Source of the DNA: Pseudomonas sp.
GTDB taxonomy: Bacteria; Pseudomonadota; Gammaproteobacteria; Pseudomonadales; Pseudomonadaceae
DNA: 41,746 bases
Reading direction: 5' to 3'
NCBI GenBank assembly: GCA_029239415.1
Contig: JAQZAY010000003.1
Span: 1 to 41,746, forward strand
The notes under the pieces: generated by a model
The model's database searches: none
Told to the model about the DNA's origin: nothing
Seen by the model: only the letters and a program-made list of their open reading frames with translations
Program-made: the position numbers and the translations under genes
In this document: in pieces, positions 34,283-41,746 of the stretch
Layout of the letters: each line of letters starts with the position of its first letter
Numbering within the stretch: the first letter of the stretch is position 1

Positions 34283-35860
34283 ATGGCTGCTGCTTGGCTG
34301 CGCCTGTGCGCGTTGGTAATGATTGGTGGCCTGTCCAGCGGTAGCGCGCTGGCGCAGGGCAAGGCCCCCTCGGCAATCGTGGTGGGCGGTGGCCTGGCGG
34401 GCCTGACTGCGGCCTACGAGCTGCAGGCCAAGGGCTGGCAAGTCACCCTGTTCGAGGCCAAGGACGGCATGGGTGGCCGCTCGGGGCTGGCGACCAGCGA
34501 ATGGATCGGCAACAGCAAGGCGCAGCCGGTGCTCAACCAGTACCTGGACCAGTTCAAGCTCGCCACCTTGCCCGCCCCCGAGTTCGTGCGCGTCCCAAGC
34601 TACCTGATCGACGGCGACTACTTCAGCGCCGCGGACCTCGCGGTCAAGCAGCCGGCTACTGCCGAGGCACTCAAGCGCTACGAGAAAACCCTCGACGACC
34701 TGGCACGCTCGATCGACGATCCGCTTGCCCCCGCTGCCAACAGCACGCTGTTCGCGCTCGACCAGATCAACGTCTCTGCCTGGCTGGACAAGCTGCAACT
34801 GCCATCCACCGCCCGGCAGCTGGTCAACCAGCAGATCCGTACCCGCTATGACGAACCGTCGCGCCTGTCCTTGCTGTATTTCGCCCAGCAGACCCGGGTC
34901 TACCGTGGGGTCAGCGACCGCGACCTGCGCGCGGCGCGCTTGCCCGGCGGCAGCGCGGTACTGGCCCAGGCTTTCGTCAAGCAGCTGAAAACCATCAAGA
35001 CTCGTTCGCCAGTGACGTCCATCGTCCAGGACAAGGACGGCGTCACGGTCAAGGTCGGCAGCGTCGGCTACCAGGCGGACTACCTGGTGATGGCCGTGCC
35101 GCTGCGCGCGCTGGCCAAGATCCAGATGACTCCAGGCCTGGACAACCAGCATCTGGCGGCGCTCAAGGGCACCAATTATGGATGGCGCGACCAGCTGCTG
35201 CTCAAGTTCAAGACTCCCGTGTGGGAAAGCCGCTCGCGCATGTCGGGTGAGATCTTCAGCAATACCGGCCTTGGCATGCTCTGGATCGAGCCCGCGCTCA
35301 AGGGCGGCGCCAACGTGGTGATCAACCTCTCGGGCGACAATGCGCGGTTGCTGCAGGCCTTTGGCGACAAGCAGATGGTCGACCAGGTGCTGATCCGCAT
35401 GCACAACTTCTATCCAAAGGCGCGAGGCGCGTTCACCGGCTACGAGATTCGCCGCTACAGCACCGATGCGGGGATGGGAGGTGCCTACCTGGCCTATGGT
35501 CCTGGCCAGATCAGCAAGTACTGGCGCCTGTGGGAGCGTCCGGTACAGCGGGTGGCCTTCGCGGGCGAGCATACCGACGCGCTGTACCCAGGCACCCTTG
35601 AAGGCGCGCTGCGCAGTGGCCAGCGGGCTGCCAGCCAGGTGCAGGACCTCGCGGCAGGCAAGTCTCTCGAGCCTGCCAAGGCTGTCGCGGACAAACCTTC
35701 CAAGACGGTCGAGAAGGAAAAGGGAGGGTTCTTCTCGAACCTGTTCGGTGGTTCGACCGACAAGGCCGCCGTCAAGGCCGAGCCTGAAAGACACAGCGCG
35801 CCAGGCTTCTTTGCGCGGTTGTTTGGAAAGGACGAGGAACCGGTCGCCAAGGCCAAGTAA
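34283..35860 (+). CDS. Exported FAD-dependent amine oxidase-like protein
   Basis: A 525-residue flavoprotein of the monoamine-oxidase/protoporphyrinogen-oxidase superfamily. It has a signal peptide (residues 1-25, ending SALA-Q), the Rossmann motif IVVGGGLAGLTAAYEL (GGGLAG at 35-40), GGRSG, and the C-terminal FAD-binding VQRVAFAGEHTDALYPGTLEGALRSG. The substrate is unknown; no quinone or known amine pocket can be read. The final ~50 residues are a Lys/Ala linker with two copies of an aromatic motif, GFFSNLFG (482-489) and GFFARLFG (508-515), absent from ordinary amine oxidases. Homologues sit next to the cytochrome b561/YceI genes in pseudomonads, so an envelope redox role is plausible but inferred. 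Confidence 0.88.
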   Translation: MAAAWLRLCALVMIGGLSSGSALAQGKAPSAIVVGGGLAGLTAAYELQAKGWQVTLFEAKDGMGGRSGLATSEWIGNSKAQPVLNQYLDQFKLATLPAPEFVRVPSYLIDGDYFSAADLAVKQPATAEALKRYEKTLDDLARSIDDPLAPAANSTLFALDQINVSAWLDKLQLPSTARQLVNQQIRTRYDEPSRLSLLYFAQQTRVYRGVSDRDLRAARLPGGSAVLAQAFVKQLKTIKTRSPVTSIVQDKDGVTVKVGSVGYQADYLVMAVPLRALAKIQMTPGLDNQHLAALKGTNYGWRDQLLLKFKTPVWESRSRMSGEIFSNTGLGMLWIEPALKGGANVVINLSGDNARLLQAFGDKQMVDQVLIRMHNFYPKARGAFTGYEIRRYSTDAGMGGAYLAYGPGQISKYWRLWERPVQRVAFAGEHTDALYPGTLEGALRSGQRAASQVQDLAAGKSLEPAKAVADKPSKTVEKEKGGFFSNLFGGSTDKAAVKAEPERHSAPGFFARLFGKDEEPVAKAK

Positions 35861-35903
35861 GCGGTGAGACCAAGGGGCGACCTAGCGTTAATGATTCCTT
35901 AAT

Positions 35904-35967
35904 AAGCGGAAATCAGAATATCAATCGGATAAATCGATATTCCAAAGCAGTTTTTTCCGCTTTTTTT
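35904..35967 (+). terminator. Intrinsic terminator after the amine-oxidase gene
   Basis: AAGCGGAAA (35904-35912) pairs with TTTCCGCTT (35954-35962), followed by a T7 run (35961-35967). The loop holds a second inverted pair GAATATCAAT (35916-35925) / ATCGATATTC (35933-35942), one mismatch, making a forked or stacked structure. It lies 44 bp after the stop codon. Confidence 0.6.
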
Positions 35968-36016
35968 CGATACGTTTCGCGTTAGTCTCGTGGACAGTTC
36001 TTATAGGGAAACAGGC

Positions 36017-36568
36017 ATGCAACTGCGTAACTCACCCACGCGCTATGGCTCGGTCAGCATGTTCCTGCACTGGAGCGTGACCCTTGCAGTCTACGGCCTG
36101 TTCGCCCTGGGCCTGTGGATGGTCGGTCTCGACTACTACAGCCCGTGGCGAAAGGAAGCGCCTGACCTGCACAAGAGCATCGGCCTGATACTGCTGGGGG
36201 TGATGGTAGCGCGGGTTGCCTGGCGATTCATCAGCCCGCCGCCCCCGGCGCCCGCCAGTCACGGCTCATTTGTCCGAGTGGCCGCCAAACTCGGCCACCT
36301 TGTGCTGTACTTCGGGCTGTTTGCCGTGATGATCGCCGGTTACCTGATCTCCACTGCCGATGGCGTGGGTATCCCGGTTTTCGGCTGGTTCGAGATGCCG
36401 GCCCTGATCAGCAACCTGCCCGACCAGGCAGACCTTGCAGGTGTGGTCCATTTCTACCTGGCCTGGGGGTTGGTGATCTTTTCCGGCCTGCATGCCCTGG
36501 CAGCCCTCAAGCACCACTTCATCGACCGTGACGCGACCCTGACACGCATGCTGGGCCGCAAAGCTTGA
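36017..36568 (+). CDS. Cytochrome b561 family protein
   Basis: A 183-residue, four-span di-heme b-type cytochrome: [20 protein letters not shown] with His18, [12 protein letters not shown] with His52, the [19 protein letters not shown] helix, and a C-terminal helix with VVHFYLAWG and [11 protein letters not shown]. Likely an inner-membrane electron carrier between quinone and a periplasmic partner. It precedes yceI with a ~31-bp gap, the usual pair in this family, so YceI may act as its partner. I start at the ATG of [11 protein letters not shown], 9 codons inside the open frame, matching family N-termini. Confidence 0.93.
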   Translation: MQLRNSPTRYGSVSMFLHWSVTLAVYGLFALGLWMVGLDYYSPWRKEAPDLHKSIGLILLGVMVARVAWRFISPPPPAPASHGSFVRVAAKLGHLVLYFGLFAVMIAGYLISTADGVGIPVFGWFEMPALISNLPDQADLAGVVHFYLAWGLVIFSGLHALAALKHHFIDRDATLTRMLGRKA

Positions 36569-36599
36569 CTTTCACCCTCAATTGCAAAGGAATCGAAGG

Positions 36600-37178
36600 A
36601 TGTTGAAAAAGACTTTCGCCGCGCTGGCACTGGGTACCGCTCTGCTGTCGGCCGGGCAGGCCATGGCAGCGGACTACAAGATCGACAAGGAAGGCCAGCA
36701 CGCTTTCGTTGACTGGAAGATCAGTCACCTGGGCTACAGCTTCATCCATGGCACGTTCAAGGACTTTGATGGATCGTTCTCGTGGGACAAGGCCCAGCCT
36801 GAAGCCAGCAAGATCAACGTCGACCTGAACACTGCCAGCCTGTGGTCGAACCATGCCGAGCGTGACAAGCACATCGCCAGTGCCGATTTCCTCGACGTGA
36901 AGAAATACCCGCAAGCCAAGTTCGTCTCCACCGCGGTCAAGTCGACCGGTGAGAAGACCGCCGACGTGATGGGCGACCTGACCCTGCACGGCGTGACCAA
37001 GCCGGTCACTTTCAAGGCCGTGTTCAATGGCGAGGGCAAGGACCCGTGGGGCGGCGAGCGTGCCGGCTTCAACGCCAAGACCACGCTGAACCTGGCCGAC
37101 TTCGGCATCAAGGGCCCGGGTCCGACCTCCCAGACCCTGGACCTGGATATCAGTCTCGAAGGCGTGAAACAGAAGTAA
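36600..37178 (+). CDS. YceI-family periplasmic protein
   Basis: A 192-residue exported lipocalin-like protein: signal peptide residues 1-23 ([20 protein letters not shown].., ending AMA-A), then [63 protein letters not shown] and [21 protein letters not shown]. The fold binds polyisoprenoid lipids. The P. aeruginosa orthologue (PA0423, PasP) was described as a small secreted protease, but that activity is not evident from these motifs. The ATG at 36600 follows GAAGGA. A large palindrome lies just after the stop. Confidence 0.94.
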   Translation: MLKKTFAALALGTALLSAGQAMAADYKIDKEGQHAFVDWKISHLGYSFIHGTFKDFDGSFSWDKAQPEASKINVDLNTASLWSNHAERDKHIASADFLDVKKYPQAKFVSTAVKSTGEKTADVMGDLTLHGVTKPVTFKAVFNGEGKDPWGGERAGFNAKTTLNLADFGIKGPGPTSQTLDLDISLEGVKQK

Positions 37179-37188
37179 TCTCGCTGTC

Positions 37189-37232
37189 CACCAACGACAA
37201 CGCCGCCCCTAGGGGCGGCGTTGTCGTTGGTG
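37189..37232. terminator. 44-bp perfect palindrome, bidirectional terminator
   Basis: Positions 37189-37210 are the exact reverse complement of 37211-37232, meeting at CCCCTAGGGG. It lies 11 bp after yceI (+) and 8 bp before the end of the helicase gene (-), so either transcript forms a 20-bp hairpin. There is no U-run. Confidence 0.8.
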
Positions 37233-37239
37233 CGGCTGA

Positions 37240-39087
37240 TCAGCGATTGCGGGTCAGCAGCGCGGGGCGCTCACCGCGTGGACGGCTTGGCAGGTCTTCC
37301 AGTTGATCGGCACTCGGGAAACGGTCGAGCTTCGATTCCTTGTGCACGATCTTTGGCTGGGTCTGGACCTGGCCGTCGCGCGGACCGCGTACGGCAGGTT
37401 CCTGGCGCGTCCGATCGTTACGCGACGACTGACGGCCTGCACCGCCCCCGTCGCGACGGGCGCCACCGTTGTTGTTGCGCGGGCGCTTGTCACCACCGCC
37501 AGCGCCGCCGCGGGCCTGGCCAGCGCCAGTGCCGTTGCCCTGGCCGCCTTGGGGCTGCTGGCCGGCGCCTGGGCGACGATTACGGCCTTGGTTCTTGTTC
37601 TGGTAAGGGCTGACATAGTCAGCACGGTTACCAAAATTGTCGACTTCATCGTCAAGGAAGGCTTCGGGATCGCGATTGGCGGGAGCCGCTGAAACGCCTT
37701 GCTGAGCCGAGGACGACTGTGCTGGTTTCTTGTTGCGCGGCTTGCGCTCTGGACGAGGCTGCTGGCCGGCCGTTTTTTCCGCCGGCTTTTCGGACGCGGT
37801 CTTTTCACGGCCCTTGTCCTTGCCCTTGTCCTTGCGACCGCTGCCGCCGGCATTGCTGCCTTCGCCGCGCGGATTACGCCCGCTGCGACCAGCCACCTGT
37901 GGACGCTCGCGCACCTCGGGCTTCTCGGCTTCGACCTTGCTGGCATCGAAGCCCATCAGGTCGCCATCGGCGATCTTCTGGCGAGTGACCCGCTCGATGC
38001 TCTTGAGCAGCTTTTCTTCGTCCGGCGCCACCAGCGAGATCGCTTCGCCCGAGCGACCGGCACGGCCGGTGCGGCCGATACGGTGAACGTAGTCTTCCTC
38101 GACGTTTGGCAGCTCGAAGTTGACCACATGGGGCAGCTGGTCGATGTCCAGGCCACGGGCGGCAATGTCGGTAGCCACCAGGATGCGCACGCTGCCGGCC
38201 TTGAAGTCGGCAAGGGCCTTGGTGCGGGCGTTCTGGCTCTTGTTGCCGTGGATCGCGGCGGCGGTCAGGCCGTGCTTCTCGAGGTACTCGGCCAGGCGGT
38301 TGGCGCCGTGCTTGGTACGGGTGAACACCAGTACCTGTTCCCAGGCGCCGAGGGTGATCAAGTGGGCCAGCAGCGCGCGCTTGTGGCTGGAAGCCAGGCG
38401 GTAGACGCGTTGCTCGATGCGCTCGACCGTGGTGTTCGGCGGCGTGACCTCGATACGCTCCGGGTTGCGCAGGAGCTTGTCGGCGAGGTCGGTGATGTCC
38501 TTGGAGAAGGTCGCCGAGAACAGCAGGTTCTGGCGCTTGCCGGGCAGGCGGGCCAGGACCTTCTTGACGTCATGGATGAAGCCCATGTCGAGCATGCGGT
38601 CGGCTTCGTCCAGTACCAGGATCTCGACGTGGGACAGGTCGACATGGCCTTGGCCAGCGAGGTCCAGCAGGCGGCCCGGGCAGGCCACCAGGACATCGAC
38701 GCCCCGGGACAGGGCCTGGATCTGCGGGTTCATGCCGACGCCGCCGAAGATGCAGGCGCTGACCAGTTTCAGGTCGCGTGCATAGACCTTGAAGCTGTCA
38801 TGGACCTGGGCTGCCAGTTCGCGGGTCGGGGTCAGGACCAGCACGCGAGGCTGGCGCGGACCATGACGGTGGGATTTGTCAGGATGGCCGCCCGGGAACA
38901 AGCGCTCGAGGATCGGCAGGGCGAAGCCGCCGGTTTTGCCAGTACCTGTCTGGGCGGCAACCATCAGGTCGCTGCCTTGCAACACGGCGGGAATGGCCCG
39001 CTGTTGCACCGGAGTGGGCTGGGTATAGCCCGCTGCCTCGATGGCGCGGACTAAAGCCTCGGAGAGACCGAGGGAAGCAAAGGACAT
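37240..39087 (-). CDS. DEAD-box ATP-dependent RNA helicase, RhlE-like
   Basis: A 615-residue helicase. The core has the Q motif (FASLGLSEALVRAIEAAGY..PVQQ), motif I AQTGTGKT (45-52), PTRELAAQ, motif II DEAD (160-163), SAT (191-193), and motif VI HRIGRTGRAG, by ~residue 385. The remaining ~220 residues are a low-complexity Gly/Arg/Asn-rich basic tail (NNNGGARRDGGG, KNQGRNRRPG), as in RhlE-like RNA remodelers. The role is probably RNA unwinding in ribosome assembly or cold growth; the exact target is not readable. I start at MSFASLGLSEAL; the frame is open ~95 codons upstream but unconserved. The leader is ~200 nt. Confidence 0.93.
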   Translation of the reverse strand: MSFASLGLSEALVRAIEAAGYTQPTPVQQRAIPAVLQGSDLMVAAQTGTGKTGGFALPILERLFPGGHPDKSHRHGPRQPRVLVLTPTRELAAQVHDSFKVYARDLKLVSACIFGGVGMNPQIQALSRGVDVLVACPGRLLDLAGQGHVDLSHVEILVLDEADRMLDMGFIHDVKKVLARLPGKRQNLLFSATFSKDITDLADKLLRNPERIEVTPPNTTVERIEQRVYRLASSHKRALLAHLITLGAWEQVLVFTRTKHGANRLAEYLEKHGLTAAAIHGNKSQNARTKALADFKAGSVRILVATDIAARGLDIDQLPHVVNFELPNVEEDYVHRIGRTGRAGRSGEAISLVAPDEEKLLKSIERVTRQKIADGDLMGFDASKVEAEKPEVRERPQVAGRSGRNPRGEGSNAGGSGRKDKGKDKGREKTASEKPAEKTAGQQPRPERKPRNKKPAQSSSAQQGVSAAPANRDPEAFLDDEVDNFGNRADYVSPYQNKNQGRNRRPGAGQQPQGGQGNGTGAGQARGGAGGGDKRPRNNNGGARRDGGGAGRQSSRNDRTRQEPAVRGPRDGQVQTQPKIVHKESKLDRFPSADQLEDLPSRPRGERPALLTRNR

Positions 39088-39295
39088 GGGCAATCCTGTT
39101 CTAGTGTGGGCTGGGCCCGATGGGATGATCGTGCCTGGCGCGACAAGCATCGCAGGGATGCGATCGCGTCCGGTCCAGCAGGGCTTTAACTGTGCATCCG
39201 GGAAGCGGCGGGCGGGCACTTGGCGCGCTTTGATGCCGGTCGGGATGCCTGCTGCAAGGCCGAGCGTCCGGGCGTAAGCCTGGCGGGAAGGCCCG

Positions 39296-39304
39296 AGTAT
39301 AACA
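39296..39304 (-). promoter_or_regulatory. Extended -10 promoter for the helicase gene
   Basis: Minus strand TGTTATACT fits TGnTATAAT (5 of 6 in the hexamer). No good -35 is present, which extended -10 promoters can tolerate. Confidence 0.45.
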
Positions 39305-39362
39305 GAGCAATCACGGCGTGCCGCTTTCCTGCTGCTCAACGGCGCGAGGAAATCCTCCGCGA

Positions 39363-39382
39363 AGCGCCGCACGGGCGGCGCT
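39363..39382 (-). terminator. GC hairpin after metF
   Basis: AGCGCCGC and GCGGCGCT form a perfect 8-bp stem with the 4-base loop ACGG, 35 bp after the metF stop, without a U-run. Confidence 0.4.
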
Positions 39383-39416
39383 CGATTTCATGGACCCTGA
39401 AAAACCTGGGTCTTGC

Positions 39417-40262
39417 TCAACGAGGCAGCTTCAGGTTGTTCCACACCGCCAGGCTCGGTTCCGCCTGGTTCAGCGTATAGAAGTGCAGCCCCGGTGCGCC
39501 GCCTTGCAGCAATTGCTCGCACATGTGGGTGATCACTTCTTCGCCGAACGCCTGGATGCTGGTCGCATCGTCGCCGTAGGCTTCGAGCTGCTTGCGGATC
39601 CAGCGTGGGATCTCGGCGCCACAGGCATCGGAGAACCGCGCCAGCTTGCTGTAGTTGGTGATCGGCATGATCCCCGGCACCACGGGAATGTCCACGCCCA
39701 TCTTCTGCACGCGCTCGACGAAATAGAAATAGCTGTCGGCGTTGAAGAAGTACTGGGTGATGGCACTGTCGGAGCCGGCCTTGACCTTGCGCACGAAGTT
39801 GGCGAGGTCGTCCTCGAAGTTGCGCGCCTGCGGGTGCATCTCCGGGTAGGCAGCGACTTCCAGATGGAAGTGGTCACCGGTCTCGTGGCGGATGAACTCG
39901 ACCAGGTCATTGGCGTGGCGCAGTTCGCCGCTGGCCATGCCCATGCCCGATGGCAGGTCGCCGCGCAGGGCGACGATGCGCTTGATGCCGGCTTCCTTGT
40001 ACTGGGCCAGCAGGCTGCGCAGGTCTTCCTTGCTGTCGCCCACGCACGACAGGTGCGGAGCGGCCGGGACCTTGATCTCGTTTTCCAGCTGCAACACGGT
40101 GTTGAGCGTACGATCGCGGGTCGAGCCACCAGCGCCATAGGTGCAGGAGAAGAAATCAGGGTCGTAGGCGGCCAGCTGACGGGCCACGCCCATCAGCTTT
40201 TCGTGGCCGGCGTCGGTCTTGGTTGGAAAGAATTCGAAACTGTAACGGCGTTCTTCAGACAT
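39417..40262 (-). CDS. metF: 5,10-Methylenetetrahydrofolate reductase
   Basis: MetF makes 5-methyl-THF for methionine synthesis using FAD and NADH. The 281-residue TIM-barrel protein shows SFEFFPTKTD (catalytic Glu10), TYGAGGSTRDRT, IVALRGDLPSG, VAAYPEMHPQA (His region), AITQYFFNADSYFYFV and PGIMPITNYSKLARFSDACG. I start at MSEERRYSFEFF, with GAGGAA upstream; a longer frame adds nine unconserved residues. ahcY is upstream, across a gap with two hairpins. Confidence 0.96.
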   Translation of the reverse strand: MSEERRYSFEFFPTKTDAGHEKLMGVARQLAAYDPDFFSCTYGAGGSTRDRTLNTVLQLENEIKVPAAPHLSCVGDSKEDLRSLLAQYKEAGIKRIVALRGDLPSGMGMASGELRHANDLVEFIRHETGDHFHLEVAAYPEMHPQARNFEDDLANFVRKVKAGSDSAITQYFFNADSYFYFVERVQKMGVDIPVVPGIMPITNYSKLARFSDACGAEIPRWIRKQLEAYGDDATSIQAFGEEVITHMCEQLLQGGAPGLHFYTLNQAEPSLAVWNNLKLPR

Positions 40263-40307
40263 CACTCGTTCCTCAGCTGCAGGCTTCACGCCGCGAGCTG
40301 CAAGTCA

Positions 40308-40337
40308 AAGCCAGATCGGCGGAGGCCGATCTGGCTT
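40308..40337 (-). terminator. Hairpin in the ahcY-metF gap (proximal to metF)
   Basis: AAGCCAGATCGGC and GCCGATCTGGCTT form a perfect 13-bp stem with a 4-base loop; on the minus strand TTTGACTTG follows, a very weak U-tract. Likely a terminator or attenuator between ahcY and metF. Confidence 0.55.
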
Positions 40338-40360
40338 GAGCATCGTTCAGGATTCGTAGG

Positions 40361-40418
40361 CTGCATGCTTCAAGCGGTGTGGCAGGGCCTGCCTTTTCTT
40401 GCCGCTTGAAGCTTGCAG
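40361..40418 (-). terminator. Large hairpin directly after ahcY
   Basis: CTGCAtGCTTCAAGCGG and CCGCTTGAAGCtTGCAG are 17-base arms that pair at 16 positions around an inner GGCAGG-G-CCTGCC hairpin. It begins 12 bp after the ahcY stop. Part of it is the dispersed repeat also present at 21096-21114. Confidence 0.6.
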
Positions 40419-40429
40419 CTTGTCGCTGC

Positions 40430-41746
<1,317 letters not shown>

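Larger units (their letters stand above)
39088..39416 (-). other. Gene-free leader between metF and the helicase gene
   Basis: A 329-bp gap. It holds an extended -10 element on the minus strand (TGTTATACT, 39296-39304), ~200 bp before the helicase start, giving a long 5' leader. Between it and metF are GC hairpins: AGCGCCGC-ACGG-GCGGCGCT (39363-39382) and a smaller GAGGA/TCCTC pair. I see no protein, tRNA or known riboswitch. Confidence 0.6.

Noticed and set aside
37699..39054. Plus-strand open frame of 451 codons opposite the helicase
   Set aside because: It mirrors the helicase core; Val/Gln/Gly-rich composition without domains.
40263..40429. SAH riboswitch between ahcY and metF
   Set aside because: The known SAH riboswitch precedes ahcY, which would lie beyond 41746; the structures here are simple hairpins and one is a dispersed repeat.

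Overview
This 41.7-kb, GC-rich window is chromosomal DNA from a Pseudomonas, most likely the P. putida group. Two things point there: the gene order (tatABC, hisIE, ubiEJB, the medium-chain-length PHA cluster phaC1ZC2D/phaIF, hslVU, pyrRBC', gshB, a pil/chp chemosensory cluster, bioA, metF, ahcY), and proteins that read like close relatives of P. putida and P. aeruginosa families. I see no transposase, phage gene, CRISPR array, rRNA or tRNA. Coding density is high and no gene looks frameshifted. Only the first and last genes are cut, by the window edges.

Layout. 1-479: N-terminus of a chemoreceptor (-) with a sigma-28-like promoter. 577-6626: one dense minus-strand block, ubiE-ubiJ-ubiB, hisI-hisE, tatA-tatB-tatC and an rsmE-family gene, many with 1-4 bp overlaps (quinone synthesis, histidine synthesis, twin-arginine export). 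6751-8348: a PHA-associated gene and phaI-phaF (+). 8513-13448: phaC1-phaZ-phaC2-phaD (-); the two arms converge on a REP doublet. 13669-16048: a DUF971 gene and hslV-hslU (-), the latter behind a very good sigma-32-type heat-shock promoter. 16207-22082: pyrR-pyrB-pyrC' (with a dead dihydroorotase-like subunit), ruvX, yqgE, tonB-like and gshB, all minus. 22349-31161: pilG-pilH-pilI-pilJ-chpA-chpC-like (+), a reduced Chp chemosensory system without pilK or chpB. 31210-31827: hemolysin III/TrhA family membrane protein (+). 31824-34034: a second rsmE and bioA (-). 34283-37178: secreted FAD amine oxidase-like protein, cytochrome b561 and YceI (+). 37240-41746: DEAD-box helicase, metF and ahcY (-).

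Functional threads. PhaC1/PhaC2 polymerise hydroxyacyl-CoA, PhaZ mobilises the polymer, PhaD regulates, and PhaI/PhaF coat granules. HslUV is a heat-inducible protease. PyrR, PyrB and PyrC' handle early pyrimidine synthesis, with PyrC' as a structural subunit. PilJ, PilI, ChpA, PilG and PilH form a receptor-coupler-kinase-regulator pathway. MetF and AhcY both serve methyl-group metabolism.

The window is core genome and I found no convincing new multi-gene system. The observations worth a second look are the pared-down chp locus, a stem of about 20 bp in the pilG leader, a perfect 44-bp palindrome, a duplicated aromatic motif in the amine-oxidase tail, two divergent RsmE paralogues, and several promoters or terminators readable directly from sequence. 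Large open frames antisense to chpA, pilJ, phaC and the helicase are GC-driven shadows and are not annotated.
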